NCBI RefSeq assembly: GCF_030936135.1
Contig: NC_082603.1
Location: 19,682,880-19,746,879 of the forward strand
Direction of reading: 5' to 3'
Origin: Gavia stellata
Taxonomy: Eukaryota > Chordata > Aves > Gaviiformes > Gaviidae
Length of the DNA: 64,000 bases
The notes beneath the pieces were generated by a model. That model saw only the letters and a program-made list of their open reading frames with translations, was not told the origin of the DNA and searched no databases. Shown here in pieces: positions 36,401-51,300 of the stretch (position 1 is the stretch's first letter; each line of letters starts with the position of its first letter). A program made the position numbers and the translations under genes.

Positions 36401-39400
36401 AAAACAGTAAACTGCTCTCAGTAAACTGCTCTGTTTATTCTGCTTCTGCAATGGCTTTTGATGGTGTTGTGTTTGCTCCTGACCGCCGCTAGCACAGAGC
36501 ATGTTTCCAGTGCTCAGAGATGAAGGCGCACGTGGTGGCGATTCACAGTCCCACACTTGTATGAGAAATGTGCAGACATGTAACGTATTTCAGGCATGCA
36601 CACAAAAATAAAAAAAAGGGGGTTGTGAGCAAAGTGAGAGTGTGAATGTTTGTGGTTGCAGCTATTGTGCCCTCATTTCAAAATACGCTCCTTTTGTCTA
36701 GCACACCTGCTATTCCTAGCTAAACAAAATAATACTCTCACACAGAACTATCTTAGAATGCTTGGTTTCATTCCTCTACTTCCCCTCCCTTCCTTCTTTA
36801 AAAATAATGTTTGTGCACAGTTTTGTGGGAAAAGAAACTCACAAACTTGTGAACTTCAGAATCTTTACTTGGAGGTTGTACGCAACTTTTTCCCCACATC
36901 CTCAGACATGTTATTGTTCTTAGTTGAGAAGAAACGAAGACAAAAAGTAAGTTTTTATTCACATAATGTGTTATATTGAATGAAACAACTCCTACTCCTA
37001 TGCTCAGTCTCTATCTAATTCATTTTTTGATATTCTAATAGTAGCTGCTAGAGTCAACGGCCAGGGTTTTATTAAAACTCCATAGAAGTTTTGCCAATGA
37101 CATCAACATGGCCAGGACTTTGTCATATACTTTTCTACGCACTCTATGTGAAGTAAAAGTCTGTAGCTGGTTTCTGAAGCTGTGATTTTTGTTTTATTGA
37201 GAACTATAGAGAATTGTGGACTGATTCAACGTGGCCATAAACAAGTGCAGCACATTTTTAGTCAGTGATCCTGTTCCAGATCCTTAGCTTGCCCACTTGA
37301 GAATATCTGTATTAAGTGCTCACAGAGCCCATAGGACAAAAATAACTTCCATGCGTTAAGCCACTTAAATCTGTCAAAAGTGAGAAATTATTTTACCCAA
37401 CATAATTCCATGTTTGAATTTGGCAATTTCAGTGACATATTGCACCACAAATCATGTTTCTTAAATATGTCCGTAATGATGTAAAATTCATAGGGTAAGG
37501 CACCTGGTAACCATCTGACAGTGTCAAGGCATTTGATATTAATTTTAGAGCTCTTACTGTTTCACTGTGTAAAACTTAGTATTACCATCTTCATATTCAA
37601 TGTGCATATGTGCTGGCAAATACAAAATTTATATTTGGACTGCACACCTGTCTGCGGGTGACTATTGACTGTGGCCATATTTTTGAAATTAGAAACAACA
37701 GACTTAGTGTTCATATGAATGGCTCTCAGAAGAACATATTGCTGACAGCTGTTTAATTCATTAGGTACTAAAACATTAAAAGAAGCTATATTTAGATTAC
37801 TTTAAATAAATAATCAGGGCGTTTGTAGGTCTTAACATAACCTTAAACTCTATGAAACCAAATGCTAAATTGGGGTTGACTCTCTGGACCATCCGCTCAA
37901 GAAAAAGGATGATGAATAGCCTTTCAATTATATTGACCTCGTTAGCTGAAACCCTTCTTCTTAAAGAGTGTATTGATCTTATAAAAGAAAGAAGGTAATG
38001 ATTGAAATTGGTAAAATTAGATGGAAATTCTACTCTCACATCAAACAGTAAAACTTTATGTAAGGCACCCAGGAAATCCCAGACTCACGGCCAATACCCT
38101 GGAAGAAATTGCCTTTTTATTATTCCACTTTATTCTTCCTGAATACTCACTGTATATCAGACTTTGCTCATTTGCCTCCATTTGCTTTGAGACGATCTAT
38201 GCTTCATATGTTGGACAAAGAAACTCTTGTAAAGCTGTGCTAGCAAGTGAAGAGGCCATAATTTTAGCAAAATTGCATCTAGTGCATCTTTCAATGTTAG
38301 CAGCTCAGGCACATGACACCTCCTGTGTCTCTCCTAGCAGGGCATCACAGTAGACCATAATAATTGGAAAAAATGGGACTATAGTATTGCAAAAAGAACA
38401 GAAAATCCTGCAGAGGACCAAATGCCCACTTAGCAGACCACTGAAGTAGGTCCAGTAAGAGTGCTGGTGAGAGGCGTGAACATTCATTTTCTTTCACCTT
38501 TCTTTCACTCTCTTTCACCTTTGAGAAACTGTCCTGCTCAGACATCCGCTGAGCCCCAGGCACAGCCAGCCATGGTAAGCAAAAAAAGCCAACTCTTTTC
38601 GTCTTGCCTTGAGGATCTAGAAGAGCTGGAACCATCTGAGCAACCCTTTGCTCCTACTTGGCATGGGATATTCTGTGCCTCGCATCTTGGCGGTGGTTGG
38701 GAAGAAACTTTCCCCAGGGAAGGACAGTTTGCTTGAATCTGAAAGGCTTCTTTGCCTTCCTCACAATTGCAAATAGACTTTCAGAGCTGGAGCCCTTGTG
38801 AACTGCAGAAAATCAGACAAAGTGGATACTTATCTCCACTGTTTTTTCAGTGACAAGGAGTTCATTGCAATCAGTGGGGCCAGGAATCAGTCCTCAGGAA
38901 CAAATACCAAGCACCTGGCTGAACCGAGAACCTTGCTTTCTTCCTTCCCATCCCCAAACCACCCCAAATTTTGAGGAATTTTTACATTCTCCAGACATAG
39001 GCATATGATAGGAGCTGACTGGGCATGCAAGTGCACACACACAGAAGATCCAGTTTATACCTTGGAAAATGTTGGTATAACTTTTTAAAAAAAACAATTT
39101 GTCATTCAATACAACCTTGTGAATGGTTTCTATGATCTTTTCAGCTGTGTGCTAGTGTCAGTAACTCTCTTTAAAATGTACCTCTAGTCATCCAAAACCA
39201 AAAATACAGCAGACTAGGAATGAAACTAAATCCCTGTTGCTGCTTGTTTGTTACTCTCATGCCTAAACGTCTTGTTTGTCGTGGATTTGCTCATTAAAGC
39301 TACCATCGCTTTCTAGACAGCTCTACAGTCTGCCTCTTCCACAGTCGTTGCTCTTAGAGAAATATTCACAGGTGCAGAATCATTTTAGAGGTGTTAATAG

Positions 39401-41500
39401 TATGTATTCACAGTAGGAATGAATAATGATAATAACCAACTTTGCCAACTTTGCCATAGAGGTATGACAGCAAAATACCTCCCCAGGGAAGTTGTTTGAT
39501 TCAGTTTCAGGAAAGGATTTATTATGTCTTTGGGCTGCATACTTCTCATTTTTCTGCACAATGTAAGGGTTTACATCATTGTGATACTTATGGTGGTTTA
39601 TGCAGGAATATTCCTGGTAGTATTGTTTTAGTACTGGTACTCCTGGGGGAGGAAATGAAATGAAGCACAGGATTATTTCTGTCTTTTATCTGCATGAACT
39701 CCCAAATCAAGTTGATTCTGTTCAAATTTTTAAAACATAGTTGCCCTCCTATAGGTATCGTGATTAAAATCTCTAGGCTGCTGTATCACAGTGAAATTAA
39801 CTATAGTGCCAAATTATTAATATTTTGTGATAATAGTGGTGCCAAAAATGGCCATAACAGTTCTTAGTTGTGAAAAGTTTGGCAGCTGTAAGAAAGGTCT
39901 CAGGGCAAATGGAAGAAAGCTTGATTTTTCTCCATTCTGCATCACACTACGTATCAATACCTTTTCTGTAGTAAGTTGAAGCTGATTCAGGCTAGATGTG
40001 ATTAATGTCATATTCATTTATACCAGATGTTCATTTAAAAAAATTGTTTGCTTAATATCAACAAATGGTTCCTGTAGACTGCCTTTAACCATCATATGCA
40101 ATTATATATTTTCATATGTATATCCAGAGCTCATTCACATGCTTCCCAACATAAAACGAAGAATGCATTGACATGAAAAAAATGTTCCCAAGAAGTCCAG
40201 AGAATACAGCTATATTAAGCAGTTCCTGGAGAAGGTGTAGGCTCTCCATTTATTAGTATTCAAAGCAAGTGCTCACATACGTGTCATATTTTTAAGAGCT
40301 TTTACACAATTCCTGCTACAAAACTTGCAGGTATTTTCAGCAGCACTCAGCTTTTGAAGATATATGTGAGTAATGAAGAATATAATTTTACTCCAGATTC
40401 CTTGGAAATGAAATATAGTTCCAACCAGTTCCTTATTATCCACTCTCTTCTCTCAGATCTCAGAGTCTGAGCAGCGTGACAGCAGGACCGCAGCTGGGGA
40501 GGGTTTCTGCACTCGGATCGAGAGCAGCTGCCTCACCTCTGCTTCTGTACCGCCGCTTTGGTTTGTTCATGATCCCCGGCTCCTGTCTGCAGGCAGCTTT
40601 TGGAGAGGTGTTTGACTGGAAATAGAGTCAAGAGTGGGCTTTTGCTGCTATACCCAATCGGTGTAGCGGTACATTCTTGGTCCTTTGACAATCAGCTGGG
40701 GACAGCTGCATGTTAGACGAAACTTGCGTCTTGTTAAACGTCCCCAGTGTCTTGCTTCTTACTTTGCTTCTAGCACTCCGTAGTAAAATGCTGATTCTTA
40801 TTTCCGCAGGTAGTAACGATGCTCCTAGGTAAGCTTAAACATTTTCGTGACTATGTATGATTACCATACTTGCTGTTTTTATTCATGGATGCACTCTTGT
40901 AGGAGTTATCATAGCCAATAACCATATCTGACTGAATCATAGATATTTAATTCAGTGATGACAACCAATTTCTGTCTAGTGTTAGCTTTGAACTTCTGTC
41001 AGTCTATAAAACATAATGAAACATTTGTGATCTCATTCTGGTGGGGAAAAACTCCACATCAAAAGAAACTCTTTTATGTTTCCTTTATTTTATTATTCAC
41101 AGTTTTAATTCTATAGGCTGTGATCTGCTGGATGAAGGTGCTTAATTAACAGTTAGTGAGCTGTGTTGATATCAGTGAAATCATTAAAGAACTTACTTCA
41201 AAGATGCCAGATGGATTATGTTTACAGCTAAATTAGCACCCTTGATTTATTTTTAAGTGAGGATCCTTGAAAAATATATTTACATTTGCAAGAGGGAGTT
41301 AAGAATAGGCTGTGATCAAATTAAAAGAAATGACAGTTGGTAAAGTGCGCTTTAAGCTGAGCGTCGCTGACTCTATTTTACTGGAGTAAAGGTGCTCTCT
41401 CCTGCCTACCGACTCTGTTCAGGGACACTTGAAATAAAAGTGTTACATTAATATTATCATATTCCCCTGGGCTGTGTGTAAAAAGACTTTGGTCAATAAA
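27462..41500. other. Gene-free DNA downstream of ODF2L
   Basis: AT-rich sequence with no recognisable protein-coding exon, RNA gene or intact mobile element. Open frames are all short (at most about 110 codons) and lack family similarity or consistent splice sites. The first kilobases may include alternative 3' UTR of ODF2L. Confidence 0.6.
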
Positions 41501-41551
41501 TAAATATTTGCCTCTCGGGGTGCAGATGACACTAGCACAGCCTGGGCTCCC

Positions 41552-41590
41552 ATCCGCAGTGCTGGCAGGGTTGCAGAGAACCCTGCGGAT
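41552..41590. repeat. Inverted repeat in a GC-rich patch
   Basis: ATCCGC and AGGGTT on the left are matched by AACCCT and GCGGAT on the right. The stem is interrupted by a 9-base bulge and has a 6-base loop (GCAGAG). It lies in a locally GC-rich stretch (about 41,510-41,830) with no supported gene. Confidence 0.6.
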
Positions 41591-44500
41591 CATTTGCACG
41601 GGATTTTTAGCAGCCCTCTGGCCGGTGATGATGCCGGTGCCGCACGGCACTGACCAAGAGGATGCCCGAGGGTGAGGGGCAGCCGCCCTGGAGCTGGGCC
41701 GTGTCCCAGGAGCCAGCGCAGGGAGAGGGAAGGGGAAGGAAGAGCCCCAGGGTGAGGCTACGCACCACCGGGCACCGGGGAGAAACCAGTGCTCCCAGTG
41801 GGCCCAGCACTGGAGTGAGGACAGACCTGTGCCATTCCAGTATAACCACAGTTACACTCAGGCGGGACCTCTCCCTTTTCCCAGCCCATGGTTATCCTTT
41901 TAGCAAAGCTAAAATGTGGGAGAAATAAACATAAACTTCACACCCGGGGTAGTTTCCACTATATATATTCTTTTGTCACAGGACAAAGAAAAGGGACCAT
42001 GCAAAGGACCTTGAGACAACCTTTCTTTTTTTTTTCATCTTTTGTTTTGCATTTTTGTGTTGACCTAAACCCACCAATACCGCTTTCATTTTTGATTAGC
42101 TTACAAACATTGCTCTCAAGAATACCAGGAGGGAAAAAATGATTGATTTTACAATAAGTCAAAGCCCTGCACCGCCTGGAAAAGTGAAAACTCTGGACAA
42201 TGTCAGTCCAAACAGTTTCCCATTTCTTTCTGAACAAGAACGGTACAGAGGAAGCAGGCTCTGCACAAAAACATAGTGTAAACAGCAGTGGTAAGTCTAG
42301 CAGAAGTGTAGGCAGGAAAATCAAACTGAACATTGTAGGTCTGGCCATCACAAGTGCCGCTGCTTTGCTCGGTGGATGAAAGACCATTGTCAGGTACAGT
42401 GGGAAGACAGTAGGAGCTGTGTAGAAACACTTGCCATCAAGCATCAGATCAACACTCACCGTGGAGGTAGCCTGAAGAACCACTTTAGAAAAATATCACA
42501 AAATTTCCATGTTTATTTGTTCTGAATCATATGTCTAATTTACTCACTGTTGGCTTTTCAAAGCTTATTGCTGGCCCTGTTATTCCCTCCAGTGAACCAA
42601 AGGCTTGGCTTCCCTCTTATTCACATATGATTTTAAAAAAACCCTACTGGATTATTATTAAAAATTCCACTGGTGTAAAAACTAGGAGTCATTCAGTTCC
42701 CACAGTTATTTGTGCTGCATGAATACCGCTTGATAATACCTTAACCAAGAGAAAGGGCCAGTAGAAATACACCTCTGTCAGTAAAGGAAAAGCTTCTCCT
42801 TCTCAGACACAAGAAGGATTTTGAAGTATTGGCTGTATCACAGGAGTGAAATCTCATTCAGAAATGCAAGAAAAGCAGTTCCTTGGTCAATCTGCCATTT
42901 CAGCCATTTCACATCTTCTCTTCCCTGTGCCTTTGTGGCTTACTCCCTGATTTTCCACCGTATGCCGAAATATCGACACTCAGTCCCTTCAAGGAGGGTA
43001 GGAGAAGTGTAAAACCCTTCTGTGGTGGCTGACAGTTTCAGCCCTTCAGACTATTTCTGACAACTTATGCTCACTAATTTACTACTGCTACTGCAAATCT
43101 CAGGATGATTAGTAACACAAAGCATGCTGCTTTTTACTAAAAGACTCACTCCAGAGTGTCCCAGGCTACCAGGTGGAAACAGCCTCCAAAGGAGGTTTTC
43201 TCCTGAGATGAATACAGAAGGTCAGCGGAAAAGCAAGTTAATGTTCCATATTCCATGTGTGCTCCATTCTGTCAGATTAGGTTTCAGTAAATCAGGCTCA
43301 TCAGCTGCAACTTTTCTCTACTGCCAGAGACCAGATAAAAAATTCAAGAGACATGTTACTGAGTTACGAATTGCCATGGAAGGACCATCCCAGCTGTAAT
43401 GAAGGGGTATGTTATGGGGAAGGCGCAGAGCTAGAAAGTTTCTTGTGCTGCACATCTAATAGAAAATTGTTTGCAGGGAAAACTGTAAATAAGAGAACAC
43501 CTGGCACAAATTATACCATAAGCGCTAAACAAATCTTGAACTGTAAACATCCTCTTGGGTTAGGCCTTCTTAGCAACCTTCTGCTGTCTCTGGCGTAAGC
43601 TGATGGCTCCAGTAAACGTTACCTTACTAAGAGAGTTTATTTTCTTTAGAAGTTTTATGTAAGAAAAGTGACTCGGTTGCTGTGAGAGGCTTCTTGGCAG
43701 TGGCACTACTTGCACGTCCCCACGTGTAGGAGGAACGGCCAGCCCAGTCTCTGTGCTGAAAGTCTTCAAGCAGACGGGTGGTTGTGTGATAGTAGAAGAT
43801 GCCTCAGCTCCAGCTCTGCTGGAAATAGTCAGCAGGAGCTTGTCTTCAAGATGGAGCTGCATCCATGAGTCAAATATGACTTTCTATGGACATGGATTGC
43901 ATCCTCCTGTGCAGAGGAACCTTTCTCAAATCTTTTAAGCTGTTGTCAATTAACTGCAAATCTTAACATATGTGGAGCTCCCAGCTGGACTCAGTCAAAT
44001 AACGGCACTCTGATAGTGTTTCTGGAGTATCCTATGGTAAGCAGGATCATTACCTGCACTGCACATTATGTCTAAATACACTCAATTTTCAGCAAAATAA
44101 TCATTAAGATTTACTAATCTTAGGGTACATTTTTTCTGTGGAATCTTTGCAGATTAGTATTAGTAACATCCTTCTAATAAACAGCACAAACCAGCTTCTG
44201 TTGATGCTCTTACTGACTTGAATGATGTAATTTTGTGTTTAGAGATCTTTTTCTTTATTAACTATTATTTATTGTGAATAAAAATCTCATGCATGGCACA
44301 ATACCTCTATGTAATGTTCTGAAAACAAAAGACATCCGCTCCCTTGACAAAAATACTTAGAGCAGAAGGAATCCCTTAAGAGTTTTGTAGCCTGTAAAGA
44401 TAAACGGAGAAAAACATTTTATTTCTGAGGTGGAAAAAAAGAGTTTTTAAAAAAATGTTAAAAAAATAAGCTAAAATCTTCAAATACTTAAAAATGTGGT

Positions 44501-44799
44501 CCTCCAAATAGACATTAATAACTGTAAATGTGCTGAGTCCTCTGATATGGAGTACGAAGTTAATTTCACTAGACAGGTTGTAACTAACTAAAAAATGAAA
44601 TGTAAGACTATGAGAAAACAAGTAAAAATTTCATGTGCTTCATACTTTTCATTAATAGTTACTGACAGCAGAATGATGTATGAAATTACCATGAACGTCT
44701 TGCCAAGGCAAGACTTCTGTATTAGACTTTTTAAATTTACTTGTGCTTTAGTTCTAGGAGACTGAGTCCCAAAGGGCACAGCTTACAGTGAAATACATC

Positions 44800-45330
44800 T
44801 TCGGGGTATGACACTTAGGACAGATGCTCTCAAGTCCTTGATGGCGAAATGTGAGGAGGGAGGTCCACCCTCAACCAGGTCTGGACACAGAGCTGCTTCC
44901 CCAGGGCCCCTTGAGCAGGAGCCACCACGCCGGTACCAGCCACTGCAAAACATCCTCAGAAGCAGCTGGAACGTAAAGGCAGGCTCTGACGTGGCTTTTC
45001 GCAGTCTGACAGGAGCTCGTCCCCTCTCGTGCACATCTGGTGTGTATTTATGTGATCTAGAATGTGGAAAAGTAAAAGCTAAACATACGGACTTAACCCA
45101 CTTCACCTAAAGAGGTGAAAAGTGGGTGTTTAGATATTATCAGGTCTGTAGCTGGCAGTCATATACACACTGTGTAAATCTCCCCGCACCGGAGGCTCCT
45201 GGGGTGGAAAGGCTCCTCTGAGAGCCGCCGGCAGAGCCCGGCAGAGCCTGTGCGTGCTCAGCACCATCAGACCCCCAGGGTGGGCCGCGCGAGGAGGAGG
45301 ACTCGCGCAGATACACGGCGTGTCAGCGGA
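44800..45330. promoter_or_regulatory. Orphan CpG-rich patch
   Basis: GC content and CpG number rise locally, most sharply at about 45,180-45,330, where I count 14 CpG in roughly 150 bases. No coding exon is attached on either strand. It could be an enhancer, a non-coding RNA promoter or an unconverted relic; nothing in the sequence decides. Confidence 0.35.
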
Positions 45331-48300
45331 GAAGCTAGTAACATCCTGGCGTGAAATAGTCTCGTGCTCTTTCAATGCACAGATGCAAAAAGATCCCGGA
45401 AAAAAAGCTCAGGCACAGCTTCTTTTGTACAGCCTGTGTTTCAGGTTTTACGGAACGCCGCGCAGTGGCCTGTTAGTAGAAGAATCTCCTCAGTAAATTA
45501 TGTTTTGAGTAACGATGTCACTTTTAGTGAGACAAACCTGGGTTATCAACCAATTGACCTATTTTGGCCTCCGACTCGGTTTAGCTAAGCAAACCCAGGG
45601 CTGGAGGACATGCAGCAGGACCTTTTCTTGCTGTCATTCAGCGCAGTGCAGCGCACTTCGTTCGGGAGAAACGTTGTTGATTTCTGCAGGTCCCAAAAAC
45701 CACCAGTACCACAGCAGATATCATAAGATACTGTGATGATGCCGAACATCGGCTGTGACCCTGAACCTCCTTTGAAACGTGCCATTTACAATGACCCACG
45801 CTCACCATCAGCCTAGGGTGTATTCGTGCTGTGGACTGAAGCAGAGCTGCACCTTCTTACACCAATGTATTTATCCATCTCTATAAATAGCTGCTTTATT
45901 AGCCATTGTTGATTCTACTTTAAAAGGTGCTTACAGGCAGATGGTCTTACCTCATAAATCACTTTAGCATAAAGATGGATGTGCTTTATGCAGAAGTGAA
46001 GTTTGTTCCTTCTTTTCTTGCTTACTTATGTTAACAGGAATGTGCATGCACATTTCCTATCTCCCAGCAGCTACCATAAATTGCTCTTGGGCACTTGAAC
46101 CCCTTCCAGCTTGATTTAGAAGTTCAAAAGAAATGTAAATATATATATTTCCCCCCCTTCAAAAGCTGGGGCAAGGTAAGTTGATTTCTTGGGTAAAGGT
46201 TTTAACCCCATGTTAGCAGTTTTTGAAGGTGCTATGGTTTTGATGAGATAGGGCTGCCTTCCCCCCATCCCCTAATACGTGGGCTGCTGTTCAATAAGCC
46301 AGAAAAATGTAAATAACACACATACGAATAAGACATAAAATATAGACTGATGATTAAATACATTATGGCCCTCTATATGAGAACCAGCCTCAGCAGAAGC
46401 CCTGGGTAAAGCTCCAGCTGAGATGCATTGTCCCTAATTACAATGATCAGTCCCAAACAATCAGTTGGTTTCCCTATATACCCCCCAGGCCTAAGGCAGC
46501 CTTTGTTGCTGCTGGGGGGAACTGCCGAGATGTTCTTCTGCAGAACTGCTGCTCTTCAGCTGGGTGAATGCTGGCCCTGGGCAGCTATTTTGGGTGTCTC
46601 TATAAGAAGCAATATGTAAGTAAGGCTGTTATTATGTGTTGTGGCTGGAGTGTCGTGCTTAGTAGGGTCAATATGTTTTAACAAAGTTGATTCTTTGTAG
46701 AATGATGTTGGGGTTATTTTTGTCTTTTTGAGGAGAAATGGATGTGCTTTAATCCTGCAGTTTCTGATGGTTGGTTGAATGCAGCTGCTAATGCAGATCT
46801 TGGGGGATCTGCACTGGGGGCTTTCAGTCCTTATTCGGTTCATCTCTACTATTTCCTTTGTCTTCTATGGTACTCACATGTGAATGTCTAGAAACCCATT
46901 CTATGCCATTAAATGGGTTGTTTTGCTATCTCAGTGCCCTGCCACTGTATGTCACTGTAGCTGTAGTCATATGTGTGAATATTGCAAAATGTTTGTACAT
47001 AGATTTGTGATTGCAGATGTGTGCTTGGGTTTTTTTACTGTCCTTTCTCTCTTATAGTCTTGGTGTAGTATAAGGGAAGAAAACCACAGTTAGTACTTTG
47101 TTGTAAAACTTTGGAAAACATCTGAAAGAGTGGTATGCTTATATTGTGTGTGCTGTGTCACTGCTTGTGTGATGCACTGTTTATGCCCCTCTGTCAACTG
47201 TAGGATATTTGTGAACAGAAATCCAAATATAAACTTTTGTTTCTGTAGCTGGTGAAAAGCAAAAAAAATGGTCTAATAGGTAAAATACACTGTGCATGGT
47301 GTTGTTTCCAAATCCTTCCCACTAACTACCTTGGCACATAGCAAATGACTGTTAGATGAAAGGGAAGAACTTTTTCTGACTGTTCTGGCGATGGGCAGCT
47401 TTGTACCCTGAGTTTCCACCACTGAAATCAGTCGTGCTACACCACACAGAGTTGAAGTTCTGTGTTATAACTAAATCCCAGCAATCTGTCTTGAAACTCA
47501 TCTCAGATGGGAGAGATTGAGGTGCGCCTGTGTCTCCCACACAGACTCCATGCTCTGAGGGGGATGCACGGGGTCAGAGCCCTTCCCTCAAATCCTCCTG
47601 TATCTGAGTGATTTAGCTTTGTGTGAACAGGTAAAGCATTTGGACTTCTGCCTGCTGAAATAAGTCCTCATTTTTCTCATCCAAAGTACCTTTGCCTCAA
47701 CCTGCATCATTGTGAGAATTAGCTTAAATAATTTAAAGATTTCTCCAGATATGTCTCACTATCTCAGCTACTTTTTTGGGTGCTGAACAGCTCGGCTTGT
47801 TGGGAGCTGACAGCATTCTGATATATTAAGGACTTTCTTTGCCGTGGTAAAAATATGGAATATATTTGAGTGAATACATTATTAGAAAAAAAACACATTT
47901 TTTTGCCTTTAAAGGCAAGATGTTCTTGGTTTGTTTCAGAAAGCTGATAGGCATGTGGGGCCAAAGTGGCTGCTGAGAGAGACACAGGAATAACCGTTTT
48001 ATTTAATGCGATTTTACTCACTAGTAAGATCACAAACTTTATCCTGCAAATTGATAAGAAATATTAATAAGCTTTTACAGCTTTCAACAGAAAACTCTAA
48101 GGGTCATGTGTAGATTTTAGGCCAAAAACTTCTGAGAGCAGCTGGTGAGAGTATGGCATGTTGCAGAGTATTCGCATCTCATCTCACGCCATGTCCACTG
48201 CGAAGGGGCAGACAGACCAACACCGTGGCCTTGAGGCACATGTTTAGCTTGCTTTCGTACTGTTACAACAGAACAGGCAGCATCCAACGGCAGGGTAATC

Positions 48301-51300
48301 AGACTTGCCCTACAGGATCTGTAGCAGATGAGTTGAAACACTGGCATATAGGTGCATTAAGATAATCTTGGGACTGCTCACTAAATAGTGTTAACTTTCA
48401 TCACTGCTCACCACTGGCAGTACTTCCATTCACGGAGCTGGTAATAAAAATATCTCCCATGGTCTTGAAAAGGCAGGGAAACAGTCAACAAAGAACTCCA
48501 AACCAAATAATCCGCTGACTCTGGAGTAACAACATTTCCCCCTGCATATCCGTCCTTCCTCCCACAGGGAATAAAGCAAGGGTGAATTTACCTCTTCCTC
48601 CTTTAAATTCATTGCTCAGCAAGAAACTGTATTACAGGAAAGCATTCCCACTGTTTTGGCATGGCTGCTGTATTACTTGCTTGTTCTGGGAGTATCATTT
48701 TGGTAACATAGGAGAGGAGGAGTGTGATCTTTGGAGAAAGAGGAACTCTAAGGGAAAGGGAGCTATCTGAAGTGTTGTGTTTTGGTGAAAGGAGGCTTTG
48801 TCCTGCATGACAACTTGGATCATAAAAAGTTTACTTAAAGATGGCCTTTCTTGGTTAGTAATGCATGCCTTCTGTTTACTTCCCGCAAAGGCGTCCAAGC
48901 ATGCTATTTAATTCTCCCCCGCAGCGCAGGGTATTGTGTAGGACTGACCCGGCATTACCTCTCCTGGGCGTAGGAAGAAGTGAGCGAAGTGGTGGGTTTT
49001 CAGCCCTGCTCTGTGCCACCTGCCATGTCCAGCATGGCACCTGCAAGGGTGGTGTCTGGGTGAGGGTGCAGCTGTGACTGGGGATGGCGGAGGCTCAGGT
49101 GAGCGCAGGGAGAAGTGCAGAGCTGTGGGCATGTGCTGGGGCAGCCCTCGGAGCAGGGAGGTTATGGGGGGCAAGAGGTGTCCCCTGCTGCTGCTGTGCC
49201 CTCACAGCGCGGGAGCAGGCATGAACTGCTGTGGGGTCTTCTGCTCCCTGTCAGGCATCAGGCAGGGGAGAAACCCAACTTTTATTTGCTTTTGATTGAA
49301 TCAGAACTGCCCTCAAATTAAAGGAGTGTTTTGAAAAAGCAAGGCCCTCAGGAAAAGTCAAAGTGCGTACAGAAAAGAGCAAAAGGTTTTAGTGAGTGCG
49401 ATTCAACAGTGTGCTTCCATCCCTATTTACCCGGGGTATTGCCTGCTCTTTCACATCCAACTGGTTTAAAAATGCTTTGGGGGACAAATAGCCCTATGTC
49501 CCCTGTGCCATTGGTGGGAGCAGATGGGCTCTTCCAGAAGAGAGTGTACTACTCCAGTGTACTGAAACCAGTATCCCATGGCAAACTGGAGCTGCCTGGT
49601 GCAGCACTTAGGGTTCACTACTGGTGTTTAATTTATTCCCGGAACAGCAGCAAAACCAGGACTCGCAGCAAACAGTTAACCTGCACAGAGCTCTTCTTTC
49701 CTCCAAAACAATTTCTTTCAAATGCTGCAAACTTTGGGACAGCTGCATAATACAGGTTTTGATGTAAAAGAAATTGCTGAAGGCTCTCAACTTTGATGCT
49801 TTCCACTGGCCCTGTCAGCCTACATTGACACCTGCATAAGGGGATAAAATGGCAAACGTCTAGAATTTCTACCTTCTCACTGAGTGAGATTTGCCAGGTC
49901 TGTGTTAGGAGAAGGGCTGCACACATGGTTTCTTTGTAGCTGCATATAGCAACTACTGTGCAATGGAATTTCACTTAAAAGTAGTGACACACTGGATGCG
50001 CTTGGAGCCCGGCAGGCACGTGGGTGCTGAGCAGGACCATGCTGCAGGTCACAACCCCACCACTGCCCCTTGACTGCACACCAAGGAGCTGGTTACTACT
50101 CATCAGCAAACCTGGGGGAACTGCCACTCTGCAGACTCCTGTCCTGCAATGAAACACAAGGTAATGTGAACTATTTTGTATCACAGTGAAAACTTATATG
50201 CAAGTAATCCCCTTTTTTCCCCCCAAACTGCTGTATGAACTCAGTAAGACTTGTACTTGAGCCTAAACCCTGTCTGTGATCTCTGCACTGCCTGTAAGAC
50301 TCTGGGAAGGTGTGGATATGACACTTCAGCAATATACAAGCCCCCAGTGATCCTATCCAAATGCAAAAGGTGCTGCTTCTTGTCCTCCGACCCCTGCCAA
50401 GGGCACCTGGGTGAAGGCAGGCTCTGGGCAAAGACTGTGGGGATGCCGGGTGGGGGAGAATGTGTCACTTCTGTAATGGGGCCCACTGCAGTTGCAAGGC
50501 CACTGCTTGATCTGTGGGCAGACATGCTGTGCCCTCTCCTTCCTTTCTTCTATAAATGTTTTTCTCCTTGATTAGTGGTCTGTCTCACAAATTCTGTTTC
50601 GATGGCCAAACTTAGAGCAGGGCTACAAATTTGCATCCCTACAGCCAGCTCAATGTCCTTAATTATATGTGTCTTTATATGTCTAAGGAAAATTTCAGGT
50701 TTCAAAATGGATGGAGAGAGGAAAGGTTTCTATATTTGTAGGGCTATGCATTTTTCCCATGTAGTATTTCCTGTAGAGACATCTGGGGCTGATTCTCATT
50801 TATGGTAAGGCTGTTTTACATGAATACAAAAGGGAGTTTGAAGCATGAATAATGGTGTTTTCTGCTAAAGCAATGCTGGGGGACTGGCAGAAACAGGAGC
50901 CCCATCAGAGTCCCAATGTCTGAGTGCAATGGCCGTGTTCTGAGACACAGTCACCGGAACCACATCCACTCTCCCTGTATGGGATGCTCGGATGTGCTTC
51001 TCATGGAAGTCATATTTGTAACAGTGAAGGAGACCTCTTGCTTACCCTGGTTTTGAGAGAGATAAAAGGGGAGAACCCCCCCAAAACCACAAACCAATCA
51101 AAATTAATTGCTGTAAAGTGTTTATTCATTGTTCATTACAGTGTTCATTGCAAGCTTCCTATTGTATCTGGCCCTTTGAGCAGCGTTTGACCATGCAAAA
51201 AGTATCACAATAAGGTGTGGCTTAGAGTCTTGTTGACTATTAAGTCAAACATCTCTTCATGTTCTTCTCAAACGTGCCATGTTTCCTGGGCTTGTTCATA

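Noticed and set aside
49331-49750. 139-codon plus-strand open frame
   Set aside because: No recognisable domain, no splice or promoter context, overlapped by minus frames; treated as chance.
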